Of a stretch of DNA of 64,000 nucleotides, positions 52,490-61,686 are shown piece by piece. The notes under the pieces are model-generated. The model saw only the letters and a list, made by a program, of their open reading frames with translations. It ran no database searches and was not told the origin of the DNA. This stretch comes from CAWUEX02 sp963921305. GTDB lineage: Bacteria; Pseudomonadota; Alphaproteobacteria; Rhodospirillales; Rhodospirillaceae. The position numbers and the translations under genes were made by a program. The stretch spans positions 1,798,001-1,862,000 of the forward strand of contig CAWUEX030000002.1 of the NCBI GenBank assembly GCA_963921305.4. The letters are read 5' to 3'. The first letter of the stretch is position 1; each line of letters starts with the position of its first letter.

Positions 52490-55330
52490 TCAGTGCGCCT
52501 CGGCCCAGTTCGCGCCCGAGCCGGCATCGGCCACCAGCGGCACGTCCAGGCGGGCGGCGTCTTCCATCACCCGTTTGATCACGGCTGTGGTGTCGTCCAC
52601 CTCTTTGTCCGGCACTTCGAAAATCAACTCGTCGTGCACCTGCAGCAGCATGGTGCCGGCCAGGCCTTCGTCCTTCAGGGCCTGGGGCAGGCGGATCATT
52701 GCCCGTTTGATGATGTCAGCCGCGCCACCCTGAATCGGCGCGTTGATCGCCGCGCGCTCGGCAAAGCCGCGCACGTTTGGGTTCTTGTCATTGAAGCCGG
52801 GTGTCTGGCAGCGCCGTCCGAACAGGGTGGTCACATAGCCCTGCTTTTTCGCAATCGCCTTGGTCTCGTCCATGTAGGTTTTGATCTCGGGGAACTCATC
52901 AAAGTACGCGTCGATGAACTCCTTGGCCTCGCCGCGCGGAATTTGCAGTTGCCGCGCGAGCCCGAAGGCCGAGATGCCGTAAATGATGCCGAAGTTGATC
53001 GCCTTGGCCCGGCGGCGGATCATCGGATCCATGCCTTCGACGGGTACGCCGAACATCTTCGAGGCCGTTGCCGCGTGAATGTCCTCGCCGTTCTTGAACG
53101 CATCTTTCAGGGCTTTGATGTTTGCCACATGCGCGACCAGCCGCAGTTCGATCTGGCTGTAGTCGGCGGAGACCAGAGTCATGCCTTTGTCTGCCACGAA
53201 GGCGGTTCTGATCTTGCGGCCTTCCTCCGTGCGGATGGGGATGTTCTGCAGGTTTGGATCATTCGAACTCAGCCGCCCGGTCGAAGCCACGGTCTGGGAG
53301 TACGTCGTGTGCACACGTCCGGTGTCCGGATTGATCTGATTTTGCAATGCGTCGGTGTAGGTGCTTTTCAGCTTTGTCACCTGCCGCCAATCGAGCACGC
53401 GCGCGGGCAGGTCGTGGCCTTGCGCCGCCAGGTCTTCCAATACGTCGGCTCCGGTCGCCCACGCGCCGGACTTGCCCGTCTTCTTGCCACCGGGTAGCGA
53501 CATCTCGTCGAACAGAATTTCGCCCAGTTGCTTAGGCGAACCGACGTTGAACTCGCGTCCGGCCAATTTGTAGATCTCATCTTCCAGATCGCCGGCGCGT
53601 TCGGAGAAGTCCTGGCTCATGTCTTTCAGCACTTTGGCGTCCGCTTTAATGCCAGCGGCTTCCATACCGGCGAGGATCGGAATCAGCGGCCGGTCGAACC
53701 GCTCGTACACCGTGGTCAACCGGTCGTCGACAAGGCGCGGTTTCAGCATCGCCTGTAGGCGCAGGGTGATGTCCGCATCCTCCGCGGCATAATCCGTTGC
53801 GGTCTCCAGCGGCACTTTGTCAAAAGTGATCTGGTTTTTGCCTTTGCCGCAGACGTCCGAGAACTTGATGGTGGTGTGTCCCAAATGCAGCTCGGCCAAT
53901 TCGTCCATGCCGTGTCCGTGTGACGAGCCGTCGAGCACATAGGACAGCACCATGGTGTCGTCCACGGGCGTTACCCCGATCCCGTAGCGTCGCAAGACAT
54001 GCATGTCGTATTTGATGTTCTGGCCAACCTTCAGCACGCCGGGGCTTTCCAGCAGTGGCTTCAGTTTGTCGATAACTTTCTTTAGTGGAATTTGTTTCGG
54101 CGCTTCCTTGGGCGCGTCGTCGCCACCGAGGTCAAGCGCGCCTTGCTCGCCGCTGCCGGTGTGACCCACCGGGATGTAGCAGCCGTTGCCTGGTGCTGTG
54201 GAGAGCGACACGCCAACAAGATTGGCGCGGAAGGCATCCAGCGCGTCGGTTTCGGTGTCGACCGCAATCACCCCGGCCTTGAACCCGTGCGCGATCCAGT
54301 CATCCAGCGTTTTTTCATCTTGGACGAGATCGTAGCTGGCGTCCTTGATCGAGGCCGCTTCCACTGCCGGGCTGGCCACCGAGTCATCGCCGGCCTCCGC
54401 GCCTAGCTCCGCCGCGACCTTGGTGACGATCGTCTTGAACCCTTGTTCTTTAAGCCAGCCGATCAGGACGTCCGGCTCCGGCGGTTTCCAGCCGAAGTCG
54501 GTCAGGGTCTCCTCCACCGGTACGTCTGTCTTTAGCGTCACCAGCTGCTTCGAAATGCGCGCCAGATCCGCGTGCTCCACCAGGTTCTGCCGCCGCTTGG
54601 GCTGTTTGATTTCCTCCGCGCGCTCTAAAAGCGTTTCCAGATCGCCGTACTCATCCAGCAACTGCGCTGCGGTCTTCACACCGATCCCAGGTACGCCGGG
54701 CACGTTGTCGGTGGAGTCTCCGGCCAGCGCCTGCACGTCGATCACTTTTTCCGGCACGACGCCGAACTTATCCATCACTTCGTCGGGTCCGATGGTCTTC
54801 TGCTTCATCGGGTCGAGCATTTCGATGCCGTCTTCGATCAACTGCATCAGGTCCTTGTCGGCGGACACGATGGTGACCTTCAAGCCTTGTTCTTTTCCCA
54901 TGCGGGCGTAGGTGGCGATCAGGTCGTCGGCCTCGTAACCCTTCATTTGCACGCAGGCGACATTGAACGCCCGCGTCGCCTCGCGGATCAGTTCGAACTG
55001 GGGAATCAGGTCTTCTGGCGGGTCGTCGCGGTTGGCTTTGTAGTCGGGATAAATCTCGTTGCGGAAGGTCTCACGCCCGGCATCGAAGATCACCGCGATC
55101 AATTCGGTCTCGGTCTTGTCGAGCAGGTCATCCATCAGCTTCATCAGCATGGTGGAAAACCCATAGACGGCTTTGACGGGAGTGCCGTCTGGGCGGGTCA
55201 TCTCCTGCTTGATCGCGTAATAGGCGCGGAAGATATAGCCGGAGCCATCGACCAGAATCAGGCGATCAGCTTTTGGGGCGGCCTTCGCGGCGGCCGTGCT
55301 GGCCCCGCCGGACTTAGACTTTGGCGCCAT
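52490..55330 (-). CDS. polA: DNA polymerase I
   Basis: 946 residues with all three domains. The 5'-3' exonuclease (about 25-310) begins LILVDGSGYIFRAYYAI. The 3'-5' exonuclease (about 360-560) retains its acidic residues in GVIAVDTETDALDAF, so proofreading is likely active. The polymerase (about 570-946) shows VSADYSQIELRLVAH and LLQVHDELIFEVP. The start at 55330 was preferred to the open frame's 55387 because the extra residues are Arg-rich and unlike the family. It follows the zinc-finger gene by 5 bases. Confidence 0.97.
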   Translation of the reverse strand: MAPKSKSGGASTAAAKAAPKADRLILVDGSGYIFRAYYAIKQEMTRPDGTPVKAVYGFSTMLMKLMDDLLDKTETELIAVIFDAGRETFRNEIYPDYKANRDDPPEDLIPQFELIREATRAFNVACVQMKGYEADDLIATYARMGKEQGLKVTIVSADKDLMQLIEDGIEMLDPMKQKTIGPDEVMDKFGVVPEKVIDVQALAGDSTDNVPGVPGIGVKTAAQLLDEYGDLETLLERAEEIKQPKRRQNLVEHADLARISKQLVTLKTDVPVEETLTDFGWKPPEPDVLIGWLKEQGFKTIVTKVAAELGAEAGDDSVASPAVEAASIKDASYDLVQDEKTLDDWIAHGFKAGVIAVDTETDALDAFRANLVGVSLSTAPGNGCYIPVGHTGSGEQGALDLGGDDAPKEAPKQIPLKKVIDKLKPLLESPGVLKVGQNIKYDMHVLRRYGIGVTPVDDTMVLSYVLDGSSHGHGMDELAELHLGHTTIKFSDVCGKGKNQITFDKVPLETATDYAAEDADITLRLQAMLKPRLVDDRLTTVYERFDRPLIPILAGMEAAGIKADAKVLKDMSQDFSERAGDLEDEIYKLAGREFNVGSPKQLGEILFDEMSLPGGKKTGKSGAWATGADVLEDLAAQGHDLPARVLDWRQVTKLKSTYTDALQNQINPDTGRVHTTYSQTVASTGRLSSNDPNLQNIPIRTEEGRKIRTAFVADKGMTLVSADYSQIELRLVAHVANIKALKDAFKNGEDIHAATASKMFGVPVEGMDPMIRRRAKAINFGIIYGISAFGLARQLQIPRGEAKEFIDAYFDEFPEIKTYMDETKAIAKKQGYVTTLFGRRCQTPGFNDKNPNVRGFAERAAINAPIQGGAADIIKRAMIRLPQALKDEGLAGTMLLQVHDELIFEVPDKEVDDTTAVIKRVMEDAARLDVPLVADAGSGANWAEAH

Positions 55331-55335
55331 GCGCC

Positions 55336-55518
55336 TTACCCGTGTGCGGCTTTGTCGGACTGCTTCAAGACGAACCGTCTGCCGCAATAGGGGCAGTCGA
55401 TATGACCTACTTCCGGCTTGATCTGCAAATAAACCTTCGGATGCCCGAGAGCGCCTCCGCCGCCGTCGCAGTCCACCGCTGTGCTATCCGTTTCGATTAT
55501 TTCAACAGGCTCTGCCAT
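55336..55518 (-). CDS. CHCC-type zinc-finger protein
   Basis: 60 residues. The pattern CDGGGGALGHPKVYLQI followed by DCPYCGRRFVL gives the Cys-His-Cys-Cys ligand set of the zf-CHCC family, related to mitochondrial NDUFS6. The start MAEPVEIIETD at 55518 is family-like; ATG at 55533 is an alternative with a weaker site. Adjacent to polA, 5 bases upstream, as in other alphaproteobacteria, though no role in replication is known. A promoter precedes it. Confidence 0.9.
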   Translation of the reverse strand: MAEPVEIIETDSTAVDCDGGGGALGHPKVYLQIKPEVGHIDCPYCGRRFVLKQSDKAAHG

Positions 55519-55557
55519 GGGAAATCCGCTCATATCTCATACTGTATCTTCGTACAT

Positions 55558-55586
55558 TCTATGGCCCGCCAGACCGCTTGAGGCAA
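55558..55586 (-). promoter_or_regulatory. predicted promoter of the zinc-finger gene and polA
   Basis: Minus strand TTGCCT (55586-55581) and CATAGA (55563-55558) are spaced by 17 bases, about 33 bases before the chosen zinc-finger ATG. polA would be read from the same start. Confidence 0.48.
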
Positions 55587-55684
55587 CCCTATTGAGATGG
55601 CCGTTGACCCTGCCTGGATGCGGGTGATACCCAACCGCTCCCTTAATCAAGACGTCTAAACTCCCCCGCCGTATTGCGCTGTTT

Positions 55685-56662
55685 ATGCCCGACTCCACTC
55701 CCTCCGATCTGCCAGCCGCCCAGACCCTGCCAGATTTTGCCGTCTCCATTACCGGCCTGAACAAGATCTACGGCAGTCAGAACGGCGGACCGGTCAAGCA
55801 GGCGCTGACGGATGTCGATCTCCGGGTGCCGCGCGGTGCGTTTTTCGGCCTGCTCGGTCCCAACGGTGCGGGCAAGTCCACCATGATCAACATCATGGCG
55901 GGGCTCGTGAATAAAACCTCCGGTACGGTCAAGCTGTGGGACTACGACATCGAGCGGGATGAGCGCCGGGCCCGTTGTGCCATCGGCATCGTGCCCCAGG
56001 AACTCAATCTCGATCCGTTCTTCACACCGCGCGAAACCCTCGAAGTGCAGGCGGGCCTGTACGGCGTGCCCAAGTCCGAGCGCCGCACCGAAGAAATTCT
56101 CGAAGCGGTCGACCTCACCGAAAAAGCCGACGCCTATTCCCGCACGCTCTCTGGCGGTATGCGCCGCCGCTTGCTGATCGCCAAGGCGATGGTGCACAGT
56201 CCGCCGATCCTGGTGCTCGACGAACCCACCGCCGGGGTCGATGTCGAGCTGCGTCAAACCTTGTGGCGCACCATCCGCGAGATGAATGCGCGCGGCACCA
56301 CAATCCTGCTAACGACTCATTACCTCGAAGAGGCCGAGGAGTTGTGCGACGAGATTGCCATCATCAATCATGGCCAGGTCGTTGCTTGTGACAAAACCGA
56401 CGCTCTGTTGAAGCAACTCGACAACAAGACCGTCGTTCTCTTGCTGTCGGAAACGTTGCAAGAGATTCCGGACGCGATGCGCCGGTTCGAACCGCGGCAG
56501 CCGACACCTAATCAACTTGAAATCACGTACCGGCCGTCGTCGACCGCCATGCTCGATATTTTGCAGACCGCGCAAGACTGCAACCTACCCATCGCAGATA
56601 TCGTCACCGAGGAAGTCGACCTTGAGGATATCTTCCTGCAACTGACGAGTTCGGCTCCGTGA
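55685..56662 (+). CDS. ABC exporter-type ATPase without adjacent permease
   Basis: 325 residues of the CcmA/DrrA/YadG type. Walker A GPNGAGKST is near 58-66, the signature LSGGMRRRLLIAKAMVHS near 157-174, Walker B ILVLDEPTAGVDVE near 177-190 and the switch TTHYLEEAEEL near 209-219. The C-terminal 100 residues form the usual extension of ABC-2-type ATPases. A YadH/ABC-2 permease normally follows, but none is within this window; instead a lipoprotein hydrolase gene overlaps its end (GTGA). The partner must be elsewhere. Confidence 0.9.
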   Translation: MPDSTPSDLPAAQTLPDFAVSITGLNKIYGSQNGGPVKQALTDVDLRVPRGAFFGLLGPNGAGKSTMINIMAGLVNKTSGTVKLWDYDIERDERRARCAIGIVPQELNLDPFFTPRETLEVQAGLYGVPKSERRTEEILEAVDLTEKADAYSRTLSGGMRRRLLIAKAMVHSPPILVLDEPTAGVDVELRQTLWRTIREMNARGTTILLTTHYLEEAEELCDEIAIINHGQVVACDKTDALLKQLDNKTVVLLLSETLQEIPDAMRRFEPRQPTPNQLEITYRPSSTAMLDILQTAQDCNLPIADIVTEEVDLEDIFLQLTSSAP

Positions 56663-57666
56663 AGCGGGTCTTTGTTGCTGCCGCGGCGCTGGCCACCTTA
56701 TCTGCATGCGCGCCGCAGCTCGCACCGCCGGGGCCTGGTGCAGATGCGCCCCGCTTGACGGAAAGTGCCTTCGTCACCCGAGACGGTTTGTCGTTGCCGG
56801 TGCGCCGTTGGCTGCCAGAGGGCGATCCCCTCGGCGTTATCCTCGCCGTGCACGGCTTCAATGACTACAGCAAATCATTCGACAAAGTACCTGATGCCCC
56901 AGGGGTCGGACCGACCATGGCCGCCGAGGGCTACGCCGTCTTCGCCTACGACCAGCGCGGATTTGGCCGTGCGCCGCACACCGGGTTCTGGGCAGGTGAC
57001 GAAGTCCTCGCAGGCGATTTCGCCGACTTTGGCCGGGTCCTGAAGGCGGCCTACCCGGGCGTTCCCCTGTACGCCATCGGCGTCAGCATGGGCGGGGCGG
57101 TCATCATCGCCGGCATGACCTCAAAGGCACCACCGCCTATGACCGCTGTTGTTCTGGTCGCCCCGGCGGTGTGGGCCCGCGACACTATGCCGCTTGCATA
57201 CCGCGCGGCCCTCTGGGTCGGGGCACATACGGTGCCCTGGGCCAAGCCGTCCGGCCGGGGCCTCGGACGCCAGGCCAGTGACAACATTGAGATGCTGCGT
57301 GATGTCGGCGCTGACCCCTTATTCATCAAAGACACTCGCATCGACAGCATCTACGGCCTGACCAACCTGATGGACCGCGCACTCGACCGTGTCGCGCATA
57401 TTCAGGTGCCCGCGTTGTACGTCTATGGGGCCAACGATCAGATCATTCCCAAGAACGCGACCGTGCGCGCGATGCAGGCGTTCGCCGCTGCAGACGCAAA
57501 GAACCGGACCGCGTACTACGGCGATGGCTGGCACATGATGCTGCGTGATCTTCAGGCGGAAACCGTTCTCACCGACATCGCGGTGTTTCTCGCCGATCCG
57601 TCCAGCGCGCTACCCTCCGGCGCCGGACGCGGTGCGGTTTCGCGTCTGAAGGCAGCAGAAAACTGA
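56659..57666 (+). CDS. alpha/beta hydrolase lipoprotein, monoacylglycerol-lipase type
   Basis: 335 residues starting with GTG overlapping the ATPase stop. The signal peptide MKRVFVAAAALATLSAC ends in a lipobox (LSAC), so Cys17 is probably lipidated. The serine-hydrolase elbow is AIGVSMGGAVI near 135-145; the Asp and His of the triad fit YGANDQIIP near 255 and GDGWHMML near 290. HGFNDYSKSF near 64-73 and YDQRGFGRAP near 97-106 match the lysophospholipase group. Coupling to an ABC ATPase suggests an envelope lipid role, but that is inference. Confidence 0.86.
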   Translation: MKRVFVAAAALATLSACAPQLAPPGPGADAPRLTESAFVTRDGLSLPVRRWLPEGDPLGVILAVHGFNDYSKSFDKVPDAPGVGPTMAAEGYAVFAYDQRGFGRAPHTGFWAGDEVLAGDFADFGRVLKAAYPGVPLYAIGVSMGGAVIIAGMTSKAPPPMTAVVLVAPAVWARDTMPLAYRAALWVGAHTVPWAKPSGRGLGRQASDNIEMLRDVGADPLFIKDTRIDSIYGLTNLMDRALDRVAHIQVPALYVYGANDQIIPKNATVRAMQAFAAADAKNRTAYYGDGWHMMLRDLQAETVLTDIAVFLADPSSALPSGAGRGAVSRLKAAEN

Positions 57667-57719
57667 GCGATTCCGCCGTCTGTGAGCGGGGCAGGGCCCG
57701 ATAGACAGGGCCAAGGGCT

Positions 57720-57747
57720 TTGGCTATTGTCCCGCCCCGCATACATT
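57720..57747 (+). promoter_or_regulatory. predicted promoter of tRNA-Arg
   Basis: TTGGCT (57720-57725) and TACATT (57742-57747) are spaced by 16 bases. The start would be near 57754, giving about 19 bases of 5' leader. Confidence 0.45.
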
Positions 57748-57749
57748 TT

Positions 57750-57769
57750 GGTTCGAACCCGTTCGAACC
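57750..57769. repeat. T-arm-like repeat just before tRNA-Arg
   Basis: GTTCGAACCC and GTTCGAACCT stand in tandem (57751-57770), and GGTTCGAAC/GTTCGAACC also form an inverted repeat with a 2-base centre. The motif resembles the conserved tRNA T-loop GGTTCGAATCCC. It begins at or near the predicted transcription start and ends 3 bases before the mature tRNA 5' end. Confidence 0.65.
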
Positions 57770-57772
57770 TGC

Positions 57773-57849
<77 letters not shown>

Positions 57850-57927
57850 TTTTCGTCCAAACCGGGCGCTTCAATTGCACTACAGGTCTCCACGCGCGCA
57901 TGGGCGATCAAAAAGCGGCCCCTTACT

Positions 57928-58371
57928 TCAGCGCTGCCACAAACCGTGTTGAATCCCACCCAAGAAGTAGATTGCGAACTGCCCCTCACCTGGGATTTCA
58001 GTCGCCCTCATAGCAAACTCCGCACCAGCAGCTTCCGCAGCCGCGGACGCCACATCAATGTCATCGACGAGGAGATACGGTCTTACGACAGGCTCTTCGT
58101 CATCGCGAAGTGGCATGCGCACGCCAATCTTTCCACCGCCGCTCGTGCTTGCGGTACGTGCATTGCCGAACTCGGGTCGGGGATCTCCAAATGTCACCCC
58201 GTGCTGAGCCGAAAGAGCCGCAATCGTCGCCTCGGCTTCGGGGGTAACGATCTCGAGATAGTAAATTTGCACAGCTGGTTCCTCTCCCCGTGTATGATCT
58301 TGTGCCGCAGCCTTCTCAGACAACAAAAGCATGCTTATGACTAGACCGGTGGCAATGAACCTATTTTTCAT
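57928..58371 (-). CDS. exported VOC/glyoxalase-fold protein
   Basis: 147 residues. The start at 58371 has GAGGA just before it and gives MKNRFIATGLVISMLLLSEKA, a signal peptide with likely cleavage after KAAAQ. The mature part has the beta-alpha-beta-beta-beta pattern of one VOC unit: IYYLEIVTPEAEATIAAL, then RMPLRDDEEPVVRPYLLVDDIDVA and AIYFLGGIQHGLW at the end. Most VOC proteins are cytosolic, so export is unusual. Metal ligands cannot be assigned with confidence. The divergent neighbour is a DUF4399-type gene. Confidence 0.78.
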   Translation of the reverse strand: MKNRFIATGLVISMLLLSEKAAAQDHTRGEEPAVQIYYLEIVTPEAEATIAALSAQHGVTFGDPRPEFGNARTASTSGGGKIGVRMPLRDDEEPVVRPYLLVDDIDVASAAAEAAGAEFAMRATEIPGEGQFAIYFLGGIQHGLWQR

Positions 58372-58628
58372 CCTGTCCTCAAACTTCATCTAGTGGGCGT
58401 CCCACACCGATCTTCGACAAAATAGGAGAGCCTTTGCCCCTGATTTGCCAAAGGTTCCGTTTTATTCGTCTATCTCTACAACTTTCGAGAAGCTGACATA
58501 ACAGCGATCTAAGACGGCAATGGTCGCGCCACTCTTCTTGGATTGGTCGACCGGCTACTTGCGTAGCCGCTGTGCCGTCGCCTACGTTAGCGGCAACCAA
58601 AACAGCCGTGATCTTCAGGAGACAGCAC

Positions 58629-59060
58629 ATGCGCCTTTCCGTCGCCGTTCTAGCCGCTTCGCTTATTGCCACATCCGCCTGCGCCCAATCCGATGACTGG
58701 CCACGTGTTGAGTCGCCCCCGGGTGCCGTGGCGTACATCATCTCGCCGGCGCACGGTGAGGTCGTCTCAAGCCCGTTCAAGGTCCAATTCGGTCTCAATG
58801 GGATTGGCGTGGCGCCCGCCGGGATCGACTATCCCGATACGGGTCATCATCACTTGCTGGTCAACAGAGTGATCACGAACTTCGACGAGCCTCTCCCGTC
58901 CGGCGAGCCTGATTTGCTGCACTTCGGCGGTGGCCAGACCGAGGCGATGGTTGAACTGGAGCCCGGCGAATACACTCTGCAGATGATCCTCGGCGATCAA
59001 GACCACGTGCCGCACGACCCGCCCGTGATGTCGGAAAAAGTGACGATTACCGTCAAATAG
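58629..59060 (+). CDS. DUF4399-type periplasmic protein
   Basis: 143 residues with an AGGAGA ribosome site. The signal peptide MRLSVAVLAASLIATSACAQ may end in a weak lipobox. The body has the DUF4399 pattern: SPAHGEVVSSPFKVQFGLNG, then AGIDYPDTGHHHLLVN with three consecutive histidines near 75-77, then LHFGGGQTEAMVELEPGEYT. Histidine-rich segments suggest copper or another metal, but no function is established. It stands alone; the upstream frame to 58572 is out of context. Confidence 0.85.
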   Translation: MRLSVAVLAASLIATSACAQSDDWPRVESPPGAVAYIISPAHGEVVSSPFKVQFGLNGIGVAPAGIDYPDTGHHHLLVNRVITNFDEPLPSGEPDLLHFGGGQTEAMVELEPGEYTLQMILGDQDHVPHDPPVMSEKVTITVK

Positions 59061-59290
59061 AGCGCCGCCCGGGTTGTGCTATCTGATTTTAAGCGGCAAA
59101 CAGGCCCAACTTTTATATGGAATCCAAACCATTACGGTGGGCGGTGGCCTAGCAGTTTGCTTGCGCGTCCCCCGCTTTGCGTATAGGTTTGGCCAGATAA
59201 CACGCCGGTTTGGACGCCGGAAACACGTGAGCCGTTAGGGGGCGTTCAGGGCCGGGTCATGGTCCGGACGAAGCGGGGACAAGCAGGCGC

Positions 59291-60658
59291 ATGAGCGTAC
59301 TTTACAAAGCGCTTCAAAAGGCAGCGAAAGAAAACGAAGAGCAGGCCTCTGGTCAGGACGTTGCACCTGAGGAAGAGGCCACGTCGCCGTTCGACCCAGA
59401 ACGTCTCGCGGGCTCGGGTGCAATCTCTTCCAGTGGAGGCCGTCTCGGCGGATTGAAAGCGAACTGGCGGGTTGCCGGATTGGCATCTGCCGTCGTTCTC
59501 GCCCTCGTCATTGTTGCGGTGTTCTTCCTGGTCGATGGCGATGACCCGGCGCCTGTACAGGTCGCTCAGACGCCGCCCGCCGCGCCGGCTCAGCCTTCAG
59601 CCCCCGCACCTGCGGCGCCTGAGGCCGCTGCGCCTCAGACACCTATGGATGTGGCCCGCAGTGCCGCTGATTCGGCGTCGGACGCGCCTGCTGCAGCGCC
59701 GGCGGAAGCGGTATCGCCACCCGCACCTTCAGCTACTCCCGGCCCGGCACCTAGCGCCGCTCCGGCAGAGCAAGAGGTTGCTGTCGCCACGGCCCCCGTG
59801 GCTGAACCGGCACAAACCCAGTCAACTCAAGCGCCAATTGCTCCAGCGCCCGAGCCAGCACCCGCACCCGTTGCACAGGCCCCTCAACCGGCACCCACAC
59901 CGCCTCCGGCGCAAGTCGCATCTGCTCCGGCCGCGCCATCAGCGCCAGCCAACAACGAACCGATGCCAAGGCTAGGGCCCAACTCCGAGGCGCGCGTGCT
60001 CAGTCCACCTATTGTCATTCGCCGCGCTGAAGCCGAGTTCAATGCCGCAGAAGAGATGGTCATCGTGCGCGAAGTGTCCCAGTCCGCGCAGGAGAACGTC
60101 ACGGCGGGCTACAATGCGTTGGTTCGCGGTGACCTTGGAGGCGCGCTTGACCGGTATGAAGCGGCCTTGCAGGAGGAGCCCACCAGCATTATGGCGCAGC
60201 TCGGCCGCAGCGCCGCGCTGCAAAAACTTGGCCGTCTGGAAGAGGCCCGGATGGGATATGAAACCGTCCTTCGCCTTGACCCGAACAACCGTCAGGCGCT
60301 GGCCAACCTAACGTCTATCTTCAGCGCCAGCGCGCCCAATGAAGCCTTGTCACGATTGTTGACCCTAGAGCGCGAGTACCCTGATTTCAGCCCGATTACG
60401 GCCCAAATCGGGTTGCTTTACGCGCGGATGGGATCGACCGAAGACGCACTGACGTATTTGCGCAGAGCGGCGTCTTCGTCTCCTGAAACGGTGATGTATC
60501 AATATAATCTCGCTGTTTTGCTCGACCGCGTCGGACGCAGCGAGCAAGCCGTCGTGGCTTACGAGCGCGTGCTCGCCGGACTGCTCAGCACCGGTGTTGG
60601 CAGCAACCTCTCCCGCTCCAGCATCGAACGCCGGGTCCGTTATCTGAAAACCCTGTAG
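59291..60658 (+). CDS. MshN/GspB-like pilus assembly protein with TPR repeats
   Basis: 455 residues. The short cytosolic head MSVLYKALQKAAKENEEQ is typical of the MshN/GspB-like family; one membrane helix lies at about 61-81, then a 150-residue Pro/Ala-rich periplasmic spacer, then TPR units from about 270 to 440. In Vibrio the TPR protein MshN acts with MshM and secretin MshL in MSHA pilus biogenesis. Here the next genes encode an MshM-like ATPase, a prepilin peptidase and a secretin. The 230-base gap before it contains a weak -10-like TATAGG near 59182. Confidence 0.82.
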   Translation: MSVLYKALQKAAKENEEQASGQDVAPEEEATSPFDPERLAGSGAISSSGGRLGGLKANWRVAGLASAVVLALVIVAVFFLVDGDDPAPVQVAQTPPAAPAQPSAPAPAAPEAAAPQTPMDVARSAADSASDAPAAAPAEAVSPPAPSATPGPAPSAAPAEQEVAVATAPVAEPAQTQSTQAPIAPAPEPAPAPVAQAPQPAPTPPPAQVASAPAAPSAPANNEPMPRLGPNSEARVLSPPIVIRRAEAEFNAAEEMVIVREVSQSAQENVTAGYNALVRGDLGGALDRYEAALQEEPTSIMAQLGRSAALQKLGRLEEARMGYETVLRLDPNNRQALANLTSIFSASAPNEALSRLLTLEREYPDFSPITAQIGLLYARMGSTEDALTYLRRAASSSPETVMYQYNLAVLLDRVGRSEQAVVAYERVLAGLLSTGVGSNLSRSSIERRVRYLKTL

Positions 60659-60680
60659 CACCGCCCGGCCGGACCGGATC

Positions 60681-61673
60681 ATGCCTTATCTCGCGCACTT
60701 CGGGTTGAGGGAACACCCCTTCACGCTGACTCCCAACACGAATCAGTATTATCCGATCGATAAGCACGTCGAGATTATCCAGTCGATTCAGTTTGGCATT
60801 TCCCGCAACACCGGAATTCTCAAAGTGGTCGGCGACGTTGGCACCGGTAAAACCATGTTGTGCCGGCTGTTGTTGCGCAAACTGGTTGGGTCCAACGAAG
60901 CCGTTGCCTATCTCAACGCCCCGCAATGCGATCCAGATAGCCTGGTTGGTCTCGTTTGCACGGAATTTGGTCTTGAGGCCGGAACCCGTACGCAAATGAT
61001 GCAGGCACTTAACACCTTTCTGCTCGAACAACACGCGATTGGCCGCAATGCGATTCTGATTGTCGACGAGGCGCAGGCCCTGGGTGCTGAGGGGCTTGAG
61101 ACCATCCGCCTGCTCTCTAACCTGGAGACCGAACGGCATAAGCTTCTGCAGATCGTATTGTTCGGGCAGAGCGAGCTCGATGACCTGTTGGCGCAGCCGA
61201 ACCTGAGGCAGATCAATCAGCGGATCGGCTTTTCCTTCACCACCGGCCCTTTGACGATGGATGAAGCGCTCCACTATATGGGTCACCGGCTTGAGGCGAG
61301 CCGGCTGGACGGCATTGAGTTCCCCATTTTCGATGAAGCGGCCGCGCGCCTTATCGCGTCGGCGGCGCAGTTTGTTCCCCGAGTTATCAATATTCTCGCC
61401 GACAAGGCGCTTCTTGTTGCGTATGGCGAGGGGGCCATTCAGGTCGCGCAGAAGCACGCAGAGTTGGCGATTGAGGACTCTCCGCAAATCGTCCGGAAAT
61501 CGAGCCTGAGCCACGGCACGACCCGCCGCGTATTGATGGGTGTCATTGCCCTGGAAATGGCTGCGGTTTTGGCATTGTTCGTGTTCAGCCCAACGCTTCA
61601 GTTCCGGGCGAAAGACACCTTCGACCGGGCCGTGTCGGTGTTATCCGGAGAGGTCTCGCCGGGCGGTCCGTAA
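60681..61673 (+). CDS. MshM/ExeA-like AAA ATPase of a pilus or type II secretion system
   Basis: 330 residues. The N-terminus MPYLAHFGLREHPFTLTPNT is the ExeA/MshM signature. Walker A GDVGTGKT is at 51-58, Walker B ILIVDEAQAL near 126-135, and sensor-like LLSNLETERHKLLQIVLFGQ near 143-162. A single membrane helix near 285-303 would place the C-terminus in the periplasm; no peptidoglycan-binding domain is present. It would help assemble or insert the secretin. It follows the MshN-like gene by 22 bases. Confidence 0.9.
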   Translation: MPYLAHFGLREHPFTLTPNTNQYYPIDKHVEIIQSIQFGISRNTGILKVVGDVGTGKTMLCRLLLRKLVGSNEAVAYLNAPQCDPDSLVGLVCTEFGLEAGTRTQMMQALNTFLLEQHAIGRNAILIVDEAQALGAEGLETIRLLSNLETERHKLLQIVLFGQSELDDLLAQPNLRQINQRIGFSFTTGPLTMDEALHYMGHRLEASRLDGIEFPIFDEAAARLIASAAQFVPRVINILADKALLVAYGEGAIQVAQKHAELAIEDSPQIVRKSSLSHGTTRRVLMGVIALEMAAVLALFVFSPTLQFRAKDTFDRAVSVLSGEVSPGGP

Positions 61674-61686
61674 GGGGGCTCCAGGT

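Noticed and set aside
52283..53497. Plus-strand frame of 404 codons opposite polA.
   Set aside because: Shadow frame; polA motifs on the other strand are unambiguous.
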